A DNA stretch of 26,515 nt from Lenisia limosa (Eukaryota > Breviatea). The notes beneath the pieces are model-generated. The model was not told where the DNA came from and did no database searches. It saw only the letters and a program-made list of their open reading frames with translations. The translations under genes were made by a program, and so were the position numbers. This document shows, one piece after another, positions 1 to 9,099 of this stretch (the first letter of the stretch is position 1; every line of letters starts with the position of its first letter). Location: assembly GCA_001655205.1 (NCBI GenBank), contig LPNZ01011451.1:1-26515 (forward strand). Direction: 5' to 3'.

Positions 1-3000
1 ACCGGCATTGAGGTTGAAGAACGAGAGGATGGCATCGAGATACGACGGCCCAGTCGCCTCATTATCTTCGGACCCGACGGCGGTGTCACAATCTGAAACG
101 TCAGGGGCCGACTTTGGGCATTAGAGGGCAACGGATGATTCTAATTCGCAGCATGTCACCCTTGCCATACATAGCTCAGCCCAGCCAACCACCGTCGTCA
201 AAGAGGTTCGGCTCGGCGGGGGCAGATCGGGGGCAGAGAGTTGGGTCACAGGAGCGCGCCGCCGTCAAGCTTGCAGCACAAATGTTGAACCATGCCTCCT
301 GGGGTGTGCGCAGTCAGGTTGTTTATGATAGCATTCTTCACAATTTCAAAACTGACAAGCCCCCTACATTGAGAAGTTCCAGGTCAATTTCGTCCTCCGA
401 GGGTTCTGAGCGGTCAGGGTGGATGATCTTTCCTATCGACGTTGGTTCCCAAGGCTCCCCCCCCCCCACGCATGAGAGTCATCAGAGTTGCAACGACCTG
501 CACAGTTGCTGGTCTAAGTACCCTGGGGCTCCCGGCCAGATCCTCAGCTGTCCNNNNNNNNNNNNNNNNNNNNNNNNNNNNNNNNNNNNNNNNNNNNNNN
601 NNNNNNNNNNNNNNNNNNNNNNNNNNNNNNNNNNNNNNNNNNNNNAAGTGGTGATCGGCTGATCGGCTGTTGATCATTCCTTTGTTCAGGATTGATCCCG
701 ATTTGTTTAGATGCTCAAGAAATTACAGAGTATCAATATTATTCATTCGTGCAAAAACAAATGATGAGAATGACACTTTGAATCATACTATTGTTAAAAG
801 AAGATTATCGTTAGGTTCTGACCTGTTGAGCTTGATAGCATGCAGAATCGCGGAGACAGAGCAAAAGCGCGGTTAAGAGGTCTTCCCTGAGGGGGGCGTG
901 GCTGGAGCCCGGAAGGAGACCTGCTTGGACTAATTTGTCTTTGTCCGTATCTATGGGGGGGGGGGGGGNNNNNNNNNNNNNNNNNNNNNNNNNNNNNNNN
1001 NNNNNNNNNNNNNNNNNNNNNNNNNNNNNNNNNNNNNNNNNNNNNNNNNNNNNNNNNNNNNNNNNNNNNNNNNNNNNNNNNNNNNNNNNNNNNNNNNNNN
1101 CCTTGATATTTACTACCCAAGATCAGGGTTAACACCTTTTGATTGAACTCTAATTTTAACGCGAAGGATACTCCCATGATAAACTACACCAACTTTTATT
1201 GGCGATGGTGGCGCAAAGAAGGCAAGCCGCACCCAATATTGATCTGTCATCCTGGCTGTCCGAGCCTCCTTGTCCTGATGTTTGTTAACAAAGTCCATCA
1301 CGCATCAGACCTTCCTGTCATCGGTTTTGCTGAGCAGAATAACAGAAGCGCCTCCCCCACCGCGAATAACAGAAGCGCCTCCCCCACCGCGAATAACAGA
1401 AGCGCAGATATGGCCGACTTTGCCAACTAAGAGACAGGGTTTTGACGAAGGCTAAATGGGGATGAAGGTAAAAAAAACCTGGAGGGGTTCATTCATACAT
1501 AAATACTATATGCCGTTATGTAGCTTTATGATAGCATATGAATACCATATGACATGATGGTAAAGTAGATGTAACTTTATTACGCCTGATGACGTCAGCA
1601 GATGACAAATAGTACCTGGGGCATACCTCGGCCTCATCAACTGTAGGCCCCATTGAGGGGGACGGGAACCCTGGTTTCGAGACTCTAGGGGAGTAAGAAT
1701 GGTAGGCGGAGAAGGGTGATCCCTCCAATCAAGCATACCTTGTGATGATCGGTGTCTGGACCGACTGTTGGGGCGGGCTGGGCTCGGGTGTGGGGTTGGC
1801 GGAAAGAAGGGGCGTGGATGATGGTGGAGGCCTTGTTGAGACTCCTGATGCCATGGGGTCGAAGAGGAGTGAAAGGGCCTGTATTGTGACTTAATGCAGG
1901 GTAAGAAGTCAGACCATTGAAGGATGACCTACGCTTGAAAGGAAGGCCTCTTCAGAAAAGACGGTGAAAAGCTGGGCCAGAATAAGGAGGGCCGAAGACG
2001 ACGCAACCAAGGTATTAGGCTGTGTGGGGGGGGGGGGGNNNNNNNNNNNNNNNNNNNNNNNNNNNNNNNNNNNNNNNNNNNNNNNNNNNNNNNNNNNNNN
2101 NNNNNNNNNNNNNNNNNNNNNNNNNNNNNNNNNNNNCCGCGGCTCAGTCTGCTCAAGGGACGAGATCAAGAGGGCTTGGAGAAGGTCGTAAAGCAAATGT
2201 GACGTCAACTTCAATGACAGACCCTGTTCTATCAGGGCTGCAACCATGCGTGGAAACAATAAGTTTTATTGTGAGAATATGGAGAAAATAGGACTTTTTC
2301 TGAAAACAGTTTTGCGGAAACACTCCAACCGACCTCAAAGTTAAGGCCAAGGATGTCGCTCAGATAGTAGGCGTTGTCTAGGAACTCCTCAAGGGCCTCA
2401 CTGACACGATAGGGGTGGGCCTTGCTGGGGGGGGGGNNNNNNNNNNNNNNNNNNNNNNNNNNNNNNNNNNNNNNNNNNNNNNNNNNNNNNNNNNNNNNNN
2501 NNNNNNNNNNNNNNNNNNNNNNNNNNNNNNNNNNNNNNNNNNNNNNNNNNNNNNNNNNNNNNNNNNNGGTCATTCTTGGACCTTACGAAGCTCCACTTTT
2601 GCAAACCTCGGGTCCTTATGACACAGCACTTCGTCCAGACAGTGACACTGGTTCGTAACATAATTCACTAAATCGTCAACCACCACCATTTACGGAACAG
2701 AGCTCAAGCCTGTAATACAATCACAGCAACCTACCAAGATTTGAGAAGTATGGGATGTTTGCACTATCAAGCACAAACTCTTGGACGTTGGGGTCGGGAA
2801 CTAGTGGGTAAGATGAGGGAACCAAATCCGGATGAAGTAGAAAACTATGAGAGAGCACCGCATCTCACTTGAGTAGATATTGAGAATAATAGTTCGAACC
2901 GAAGTTCGGACCATGCAGTCGGGATGCTTAAAGAACTGAACAGCTTCAGTGTACAGAGGAAACTGATGCAAACGCTGGAAGGTCAGATCACCCAAGAGAG

Positions 3001-3912
3001 AGCTTTATCAGGCAATCATCAAAACAAACCTCATTGAAGAAGAAGTGAATTATTTCTCTATTCAGCTTCAGGGACAACGTCTGGGGAGGTTACTGTGATC
3101 CTCCAATCCAAAAAGGCTGGTAAACAGTTTTATTCGAGAGTTGATCGAGAATTCACCCTGTTTAAACCCACCTTCAAGAAAGCAATGAAGTGGGCCAACA
3201 CGTCTTCATCACTAAAGTCAATGGACTGCTCTATCAGTTTGTTGATGTGGTTTTGGCTGAAGATGTAGACTACAGTGTCAGCAGCCCACTCATTGCGAAG
3301 TTTTCAATAACTAACAAAGGCAATGTCCGCACCCCCCCCCACAAAGAGCCTGGTTGGACTGGAGGTTCTCAATGAGAATAGACAGGGTCTGGATGATCTG
3401 TATTTTGACATCCGACGGAATGCGCTTCTTAATGTACTCCAAAACCAAGATGATGACACCCTGCTCAAGGAAGGCGCTGGAGAGGATTACAACTACCATC
3501 GAAGTGAAGATACACACATTATTTGTGTTATATTGTGATTACAATATACTCTTTTAAATACCTCTTTACATTATTTATAAGAAGATAAATCCAGAAGCCC
3601 ACTCAAGCAAGTCTGGAGTATGATTTTGATCACCCCAAATCAAGATTTCGGCAATCTCTCGCAGAGTCTCAACAATAATCTAATGCGTAAGATGTATACA
3701 ACGTCAAACTAATCAATATTTAATCTCAATAGATACCTTAGAGTTCTTTACGTTGGGCTCATTATGACGAACAAGTTGGTGATGAAGATACCTATAAATT
3801 AGAGGGATATCTTGAGAGTAAGTGGTGCTTACTGCATATACGCCCGTGTGTGCTTGTTTTTTGGCTTAAAAAACGAATATTGAAGAGACTTGAGGGTGGA
3901 GACTTGGTACAT
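1..3912 (-). CDS. CLEC16A: CLEC16A/EMA/GOP-1 family protein, many exons, 3' end missing
   Basis: Family members are cytosolic, endosome-associated proteins that regulate endolysosomal trafficking and mitophagy. The start is ATG at 3912-3910, with an in-frame stop just upstream. The first splice joins LKSLQYS to YLHHQLVRHNEPNVKNSK (about 3785-3730). Then come TLREIAEILIWGDQN (about 3680-3620), a helical exon with LSILIENLQSNQAL (about 3480-3345), WAADTVVYIFSQNHINKLI and FSDEDVLAHFIAFLK (3290-3185), TLSLKLNREIIHFFFNE (3080-3030), and FPLYTEAVQFFKHPDCMVR (2960-2900), the hallmark FPL region. Further exons give EFLDNAYYLSDILGLNFE (2390-2335), LILAQLFTVFSEEAFL (1990-1935), a tandemly repeated ALLLFAVGE segment (1405-1320) and VQVVATLMTLM (about 510-470). 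Four N gaps interrupt the locus. The junction at 3342 beside a G-run cannot be kept in phase with a simple GT-AG choice. Exons below 1900 are tentative; family assignment is strong. Confidence 0.85.
457..467. repeat. C11 homopolymer (G-run after a 5' splice site in gene sense)
   Basis: In the minus-strand gene the exon ending VQVVATLMTLM is followed by GT (469-468) and then 11 G. This is one of the clearest cases of a G-run sitting directly on a donor site. Confidence 0.8.
554..645. other. Assembly gap (N)
   Basis: A 92-base gap inside the CLEC16A-like gene, immediately 5' (in gene sense) of the readable exon with DLAGSPRVLRPATVQVV. No homopolymer touches its edges. Confidence 0.95.
955..1100. 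repeat. G14 homopolymer running into an assembly gap
   Basis: Fourteen G at 955-968 are followed by N at 969-1100. In gene sense this is a C-run lying about 24 nt upstream of a possible 3' splice site AG at 931-930. The downstream exon is not confirmed. Confidence 0.75.
1337..1405. repeat. 27-bp tandem repeat, about 2.6 copies, probably coding
   Basis: The unit gaataacagaagcgcctccc... (27 bp) starts at 1337 and 1364, with a partial third copy from 1391 to 1405. The full copies are identical. On the minus strand one frame reads through as ALLLFAVGE repeated, ending ALLLFCSAK, in line with the hydrophobic CLEC16A segment expected here. Because 27 is a multiple of three, copy-number change would keep the frame. 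Confidence 0.85.
2026..2136. repeat. G13 homopolymer and gap; C-run of a 3' splice site in gene sense
   Basis: Thirteen G at 2026-2038 adjoin N at 2039-2136. In gene sense the run reads C13-ACACAG and leads straight into the exon with LILAQLFTVFSEEAFL, so the C-run is the polypyrimidine tract of that acceptor. Confidence 0.85.
2427..2567. repeat. G10 homopolymer and gap; C-run upstream of an acceptor in gene sense
   Basis: Ten G at 2427-2436 adjoin N at 2437-2567. In gene sense the C-run lies about 25 nt before the acceptor AG at 2402-2401, which opens the exon with EALEEFLDNAYYLSD. Confidence 0.85.
3332..3340. repeat. C9 homopolymer (G-run after GT in gene sense)
   Basis: In the minus-strand gene, GT at 3342-3341 follows the exon with LIENLQSNQAL and is followed by nine G. 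The phase with the next recognisable exon (WAADTVVYIF) does not fit a simple GT-AG pair here, so use of this GT as the donor is uncertain. Confidence 0.6.
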
Positions 3913-4203
3913 TAATGAGAAAAGCAAAAACGTGAAGGCTTACCCCTCTTCTCCTTAGGAGGCATTGTATTACGAAAGAAGAAGATGTATGGACCTCTAC
4001 TCCTCTTCTTGCTTTTTGTGTTGCTTTGTTTGGGATTGGATTTTGGGATTTATTGTTCACCTCCTCCTCGCCACCGTACTCTTGCTGTTCTGGTTTTGTT
4101 CTTGTGTTCCCCATTACGCAGGCATGCAGTGTATTATTTTTGCCCAAGAGTAGCCATAGAGCCATAGTTATCAAGTTATATACACAGACGAAGGGGAACA
4201 AAT
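3913..4203. other. Intergenic region upstream of the CLEC16A-like gene
   Basis: This 291-bp stretch lies between the start of the CLEC16A-like gene and the stop of the next minus-strand gene. It must hold the promoter of the first and the 3' untranslated region of the second. ORFs of about 60-110 codons here on both strands show no recognisable motif, and I see no clear promoter element. Confidence 0.6.
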
Positions 4204-6440
4204 CTAATCTTCCTCATCATCGACATCAGGGGTGTTGTCATCAATCTTGGGGGTGAGAAACGATCTTGTGAGGCAATAGCTTACGGTGGTTGAGTGAAGG
4301 AAGGCGGGTTTCTCATTGACGTAGAAGGGGGCGGGGGCAGACCAATGCTGAGAGCGCCATTCACCCCAGAGAACCCAAGCGAAGGCCTGTGTTCGTCAAT
4401 AACGGACCAAGGACTCAGAGACAAACCTGGATAAGGATGTTGTCCTCCTTGGCGGAAAGGTCGTGGGTGGTGATAGTGAGGTGGTGATAGGGCTCCTCGC
4501 TGGTCTTCATTGTAGCGGGGTGATCACGTCCTAAATGGTGAGGGGCAAAACGAAGATGTGAGTGATGAATCTGAAAGGAAAGCCATGAATCATGAAGAAT
4601 GTGCAGTTCCGCGGGATTGGAGAATTTCACCGATGTTGCCACAAAAAGCTGTTTTTTTGTATTGTATGATTGCTTACTGGGACGGGGCTCCTTCTCGCGT
4701 CTGAGGAAGTTCATGTTGAGACTCAGAGAGGGCATGGAGATGGACGGCATGGAAACGTCTGCGATGGTGAGAATGTGTTGACAAAAGGGAAAAGGGTTGT
4801 TGATGCTTACCAGGGAGAGAGACGGAAGGAAGGTCACAAGAGGGAAGAGGCACGGAAGGCATTCCAACCGAGGGCATGTCCATGGAGGGCATGGGGGGCT
4901 ATATGGGTGAGTCATTATCACTAACCACAAGGGCATATCATGAAAAGTAAATGGGCAAACCTTGAACTTGCCGAGGCCGAACTTGGACCAGAAGGACTTC
5001 TTCTCGTAGCTCTCGCGGAGCCATACGGTGCAGGCCATCTTCTTGCGGCCGGGGAGCTTGGAAGAGAGCTTGTAGAGGTCGATGGCAATGAAGTCCTAAA
5101 GGGGTGACAACCGCCTGGGATACTGCTCTGGTTGGCAGGTAAGCTTACACTGAACTTGTGCATCTTGTAGTTAGCCTCCTTGAAGGTCTCACCAGACACC
5201 TGAAAGGTTGGCTTCAGTAGAAAAAAAAACAACAGAGAGAAAAAGCGAAACGCTGACAAACCTGGCAGGTGGCGAAGCCCTCACGACGGACAATATGCAT
5301 GGCGCGCTTGTCCTTCTTCTTGTTGTCTGGAACAGTCAGCAAAGGATTGAAGATATCGACTATTTCGGCGAAACGACTTGAGACCTACTGGCAGTCTGCT
5401 TAACGGTCTTCTCAAACACCCAGGTAGACTTGGAGCCATCCTTGGTCTTACCAGCAGCAAGGGCCTTCTCAGACTACAAATATGAAATCCGAGTTTCAGT
5501 GATCCGAAATTCTGCATTAAAGGAGAGCGTTGCAAAGGGTGCAGGTCAACTTACGGGCTGAGGGATGTATTCCTGCTTGAGGAATGGGTAGAGCGCACGG
5601 TCGTACCATCCCCAGCGAGTGTAGCAGTTGTCACAGACACCGCGGAGAAGAGAAACGAGGTATTTGCCTTCCATAGGAACAGCACTGTAAAGAGCGTTCT
5701 CAAGCTCCTTAAATACGTTAAAAAATGCACAACAAAGTGATGACAAACGTTGGAAGAGAAGAACTGGTCATCAGAGCGGTTGCAGTCGAGAGTGTAGGTC
5801 AGAGTGATCTTGTCTGGAGCAATAAGCTTGCTTTTGGCAAAGGAGAGAAAAAAAATCACAATTAAAATAGCCTACGGCTATCAAACTCGACAGACTTCTT
5901 CTCAGCATCATCACCTTCATGATAGGTGAAGATAACCTGGTGAATAAGGAGAAGAGTGTTGAGAGGGAAAGAAAAGGGGAAGGTTGGTAAGAGAACCAGT
6001 GGTAACCCTCAAATACCCACCTTCTTGACATTACCGGCAACAGCGTCAACAATACGGTCATCAGTGTAGATACAGAAGTGGGAAACTGCAGTAGCAAAAC
6101 GCTCAATGGTATAATAGCAAGAAGAGCGAGTAAACTCGTTGCAGGCATGCTAAGGCATTCAATTAGAGAAGTGGAATAATTCGAGAAAGAAAACCGGGCA
6201 AAATCTGATTGTCTTACAATATTCCTTCAAACCTGAGACTTCTCAAGGGCATCAAAGTCAACCTTCAACTCCCATTCCTTGTAGTCAGCTAAAAGTGTTA
6301 CATTCTGTTCTACTAATATTTAACACTCTTTTACAACAATATTACAGGTGCTTACAGCAATCGTCACCAAAAGCACGGGCGATACGCTCCTTAGCATTCT
6401 CGAGGGCGGCCTCAATCTTATTCTTATGACTCTCGTCCAT
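4204..6440 (-). CDS. Unrecognised ~430-aa protein with a [ML]PSxx pentapeptide tract
   Basis: I do not recognise this family. The start is ATG at 6440-6438 (MDESHKNKIEAALENAKERI), a charged helical N-terminus. About a dozen exons follow. The first three splice exactly in phase (6440-6356, 6288-6233, 6149-6021) and include YYTIERFATAVSHFCIYTDD. Later exons carry KITLTYTLDCNRSDDQFF, YLVSLLRGVCDNCYTRWGWY, a Lys-rich segment, and MACTVWLRESYEKKSFW. Exons 4898-4811 and 4758-4678 encode about eight pentapeptides (MPSMD, MPSVG, MPSVP, LPSCD and so on) in unbroken register across their intron. The tail includes AFAWVLWGEWRSQHW and ends acidic (DDNTPDVDDEED, stop 4206-4204). The exon 4/5 junction near 5876-5830 has no clean GT-AG solution in phase. 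No signal peptide or membrane helix is visible. Alternating hydrophobic residues suggest beta-rich domains, but no function can be assigned. Confidence 0.85.
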
Positions 6441-6665
6441 TTTGAATTGAAATAGGAATTTCGAAAACTCAAAAATTTCATTTAAGGAAAACACTAGTAC
6501 AGACTATTTCGTGTTGCCTTCTTCTCTCTGCCCTTTGCCTGCCCCCGCCATGCCCGTCTTCTCATGTATAAATATTGCTGTGTCTATTGTTACTAAGCAG
6601 TTACTTTAAGCGGGCTATTGATTTGTCCTTGTCAATGTAATATTTCGAAACAGTTATCCTCCACT
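6441..6665. promoter_or_regulatory. Divergent intergenic region, likely two-way promoter
   Basis: Only 225 bp separate the two outward-facing start codons. The stretch contains a TATA-like tgtataaatatt around 6566-6577, about 90-100 bp from the plus-strand ATG, and pyrimidine-rich stretches. Which gene, if either, uses the TATA-like element cannot be told from sequence alone. Confidence 0.5.
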
Positions 6666-8784
6666 ATGTCCGCAGAGACTCGATCGGTAGCCTTTCAGAA
6701 AGCCTGGCAGGTTGCTCAAAAGCTTGTGAATGACAAAGATGTGGACGATTCGCCGAAACAGCCAGGGCAACTGCCAAAGTCTGGCCGTTCACATCTACCC
6801 CCTCCACCCCCACAGAGGTCATCAATTGCCCAGTTACTGGAATCAGTGGGTGGATGGAAGAAATTATTGAAAAAGATTTCTGCACTTGTTAAGGATTAGG
6901 GGTACGAATAAAGCTGATTTTTGCCTATCCTTTCGGATTCATTCTATGTTTAAACGCCCCAGGAGGATATTGAGAACTCTCGCAGGGAAATATCCGAGCT
7001 TCAAAACGATATTTCACAGCTTGCATCAAGACTGGCCAACGTGCATCCCTTCCAAGATATTGTGTCATACAGTATTCCAAACTCAGTACATACTGAAAAT
7101 GTTGGTAATGAAATGAAGGGAAAGTAATATACACATGGATATGATATTGTTTTATTTCCAAATGGGAATTGATGTGTTACAGGTACACCATCAAAGCTTT
7201 GAATATGAAGCTCCATCTCCACCTCCCGAGGATTATCAGTTGAAGCAAGAAAGAAGAAGAACTGAAGCTCCAACGGCTGACTATGTTCCATCTTACTCCT
7301 TACCGACACAAAGCTCCTCTCATAAGTGAGCCAATGCTCGGTAATAAGGCAAATAGCCATCAGAGGCTGTATAACATCACCATCCAGGGCAGCCCTCCCA
7401 TCTAAGCGCGCCACTCGAAATGAAAATATAACTCCAAGGCAAGTAAGCAGCGGGATTCTTGGTACTACTTTCCTTTTTTCCTCACGGATCAGTCGCGTTC
7501 TGTGAGCAGACGGGGACAAAGTCCAACTCCAAGCCAAACCAGTCAGACTTCCTGCGGTAGCAAAACAAGGTCAAGATCTAGTAGAAGGTGAGTTTCATTT
7601 GTTAGTGGTAATTTCCCCATTTTTGTTGTCATCATGAAATTTTAGGAATAATGATTCATACTGCGGTTCCGTACACTCCTCAAGCACATCAGTAGCGTCA
7701 TCGCAATGGTCGCGCGCAACATCCACTGAGGTACAACGGGATAGGTCGACCATTCCATTTTCTTAATTATTTCAAATCCCATATGTTACTAAAGCTTCCT
7801 TTCAAGCGTCATGGCATTTACGACATTTCAGATGAACAGTTCATCACGACTCAAGAAACTCCACAAACTCACTGCATCCAATAAAAAACTCAAAGCTGTG
7901 GGTAGTTTCTATTTGTGGTCTTTATATCTCATGGGAGGCGAATAGTGATGCATAATTAATGTTGAGCTTATACAATGATGACATACTCACATTTCTCGCA
8001 TTGCATAATTTGTTGCACGTAAAACAAGTTTCAGTATTAGCAGTGGGAAGCAAGATTGATTTTTTATCCAAGAGGCTATATTATTATGACCCACTATAGG
8101 AGAACGTGTCACTACGGAAGGAAAACCTGCGACTATCACGGGAGGTTTCGACGCTCAAACGCAATGCGTCTCGACTTGATGCCAGAGGAAAAGAGGTGAG
8201 GAATTCGCCAGATTTTCTAATGATGTTTATTTTTTGTGTGTGATAAAACAGATAAACAGCTTCTTATTATTTCTAGTGTTGGTCTTTTCTCAAAGAACCT
8301 GTAAAGCGCCACAAATGCTTTTCAATTGAAATTAATATTTTTCGACCTCACAATAGAAAATTACAAAGTCTTTCTGATTTTGCAGTTGGATCTTTTGCGC
8401 CAAGATTTGAAACATCTCCATGTTGCATTCAAAGAAAGTTGGCGGCAGGTAATTTGCTGAAAGATAACTGTTGTTCCAAATATTATTGACATAGGAATGG
8501 TATCATAAAACGACTATCATATCACTTTTCTTATTTGCTCCTGATTTTGACCCTTCAGGTGAAAATGTGAGATCACAACAGCGAGCCATGATCAAAAACC
8601 TGTCTGAAAAGGTAAGAAGTTCCCAACGTACTACCGTATCGATCTCATCAAATTGTCTTTCTATTATATTTTTCCATTGAGAGTTCAGATTGAGAGGCCA
8701 GGAAGATCCATGTCCGGGTATAAAAAGGCTTCACCATCCAACCCCACTATAAGAAGGACAACATCACGACCCCCATTTAGATGA
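6666..8784 (+). CDS. 338-aa Ser-rich coiled-coil protein, ten exons
   Basis: I do not recognise this gene, but the whole model closes in frame: exons 6666-6887, 6963-7100, 7183-7325, 7510-7587, 7646-7730, 7832-7897, 8100-8195, 8386-8448, 8582-8611 and 8689-8784, all with GT donors and AG acceptors. The product starts MSAETRSVAFQKAWQVAQKL. It has a proline run near residue 50 (LPPPPPQR) and a first coiled coil around residues 64-95 (KKLLKKISALEDIENSRREI). A long Ser/Thr/Arg-rich linker follows (about 115-220, e.g. SKTRSRSS). A second coiled coil spans about 225-295 (LRKENLRLSREVSTLKR). The tail is basic (TIRRTTSRPPFR). The layout suggests a cytoskeletal or centrosome/basal-body scaffold; that is inference from composition only. 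It converges on the NEK2-like gene. Confidence 0.85.
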
Positions 8785-9099
8785 CCTTTGAGGTATTTGT
8801 ATGTACAGTATGTAGATGTTGTGGTTTGTTGTACTATATATTACGGTTGTATCTTTCTCGTTAAAGAGTATCGCCGTTTTTTCTTCTCCAAACTAACTGT
8901 ATGTTAATTGCATTAACATACTTATTCATTCTTGGCCATCAAAGAGAAGCATTTATAGTATGATTTGCATATCGTAGATTATCGCAGACCTAGTTGTTAA
9001 TCCCAAAATAATATATAATACATTTAACCATGGAAGAATAGAAATAGATTGTAAATAAGATATCAGATTAAATAGAGGTGAAATCAGAGGTTTTGACTA
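8785..9099. other. Convergent intergenic region, AT-rich
   Basis: This 315-bp stretch lies between the stop codons of two convergent genes. It is AT-rich and should hold both 3' untranslated regions. No ORF, RNA gene or repeat stands out. Confidence 0.6.

Noticed and set aside
1337-1405. CRISPR array or bacterial repeat
   Set aside because: The units abut without spacers, number fewer than three and sit inside a eukaryotic exon.
442-2661. ORFs made of glycine or proline runs plus unknown residues at gap edges
   Set aside because: They are translations of homopolymer and N stretches, and lie where introns of the CLEC16A-like gene are expected.
4415-5038. Minus-strand 207-codon open frame taken as one uninterrupted gene
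   Set aside because: It reads through introns: GTTTGCC and GTAAGC donors and matching AGs fall inside, and splicing gives the regular pentapeptide register, which the unspliced frame breaks.
7001-7537. Minus-strand 178-codon open frame
   Set aside because: It is antisense to exons of the coiled-coil gene, whose plus-strand model closes in phase over ten exons. The antisense product has no motif.
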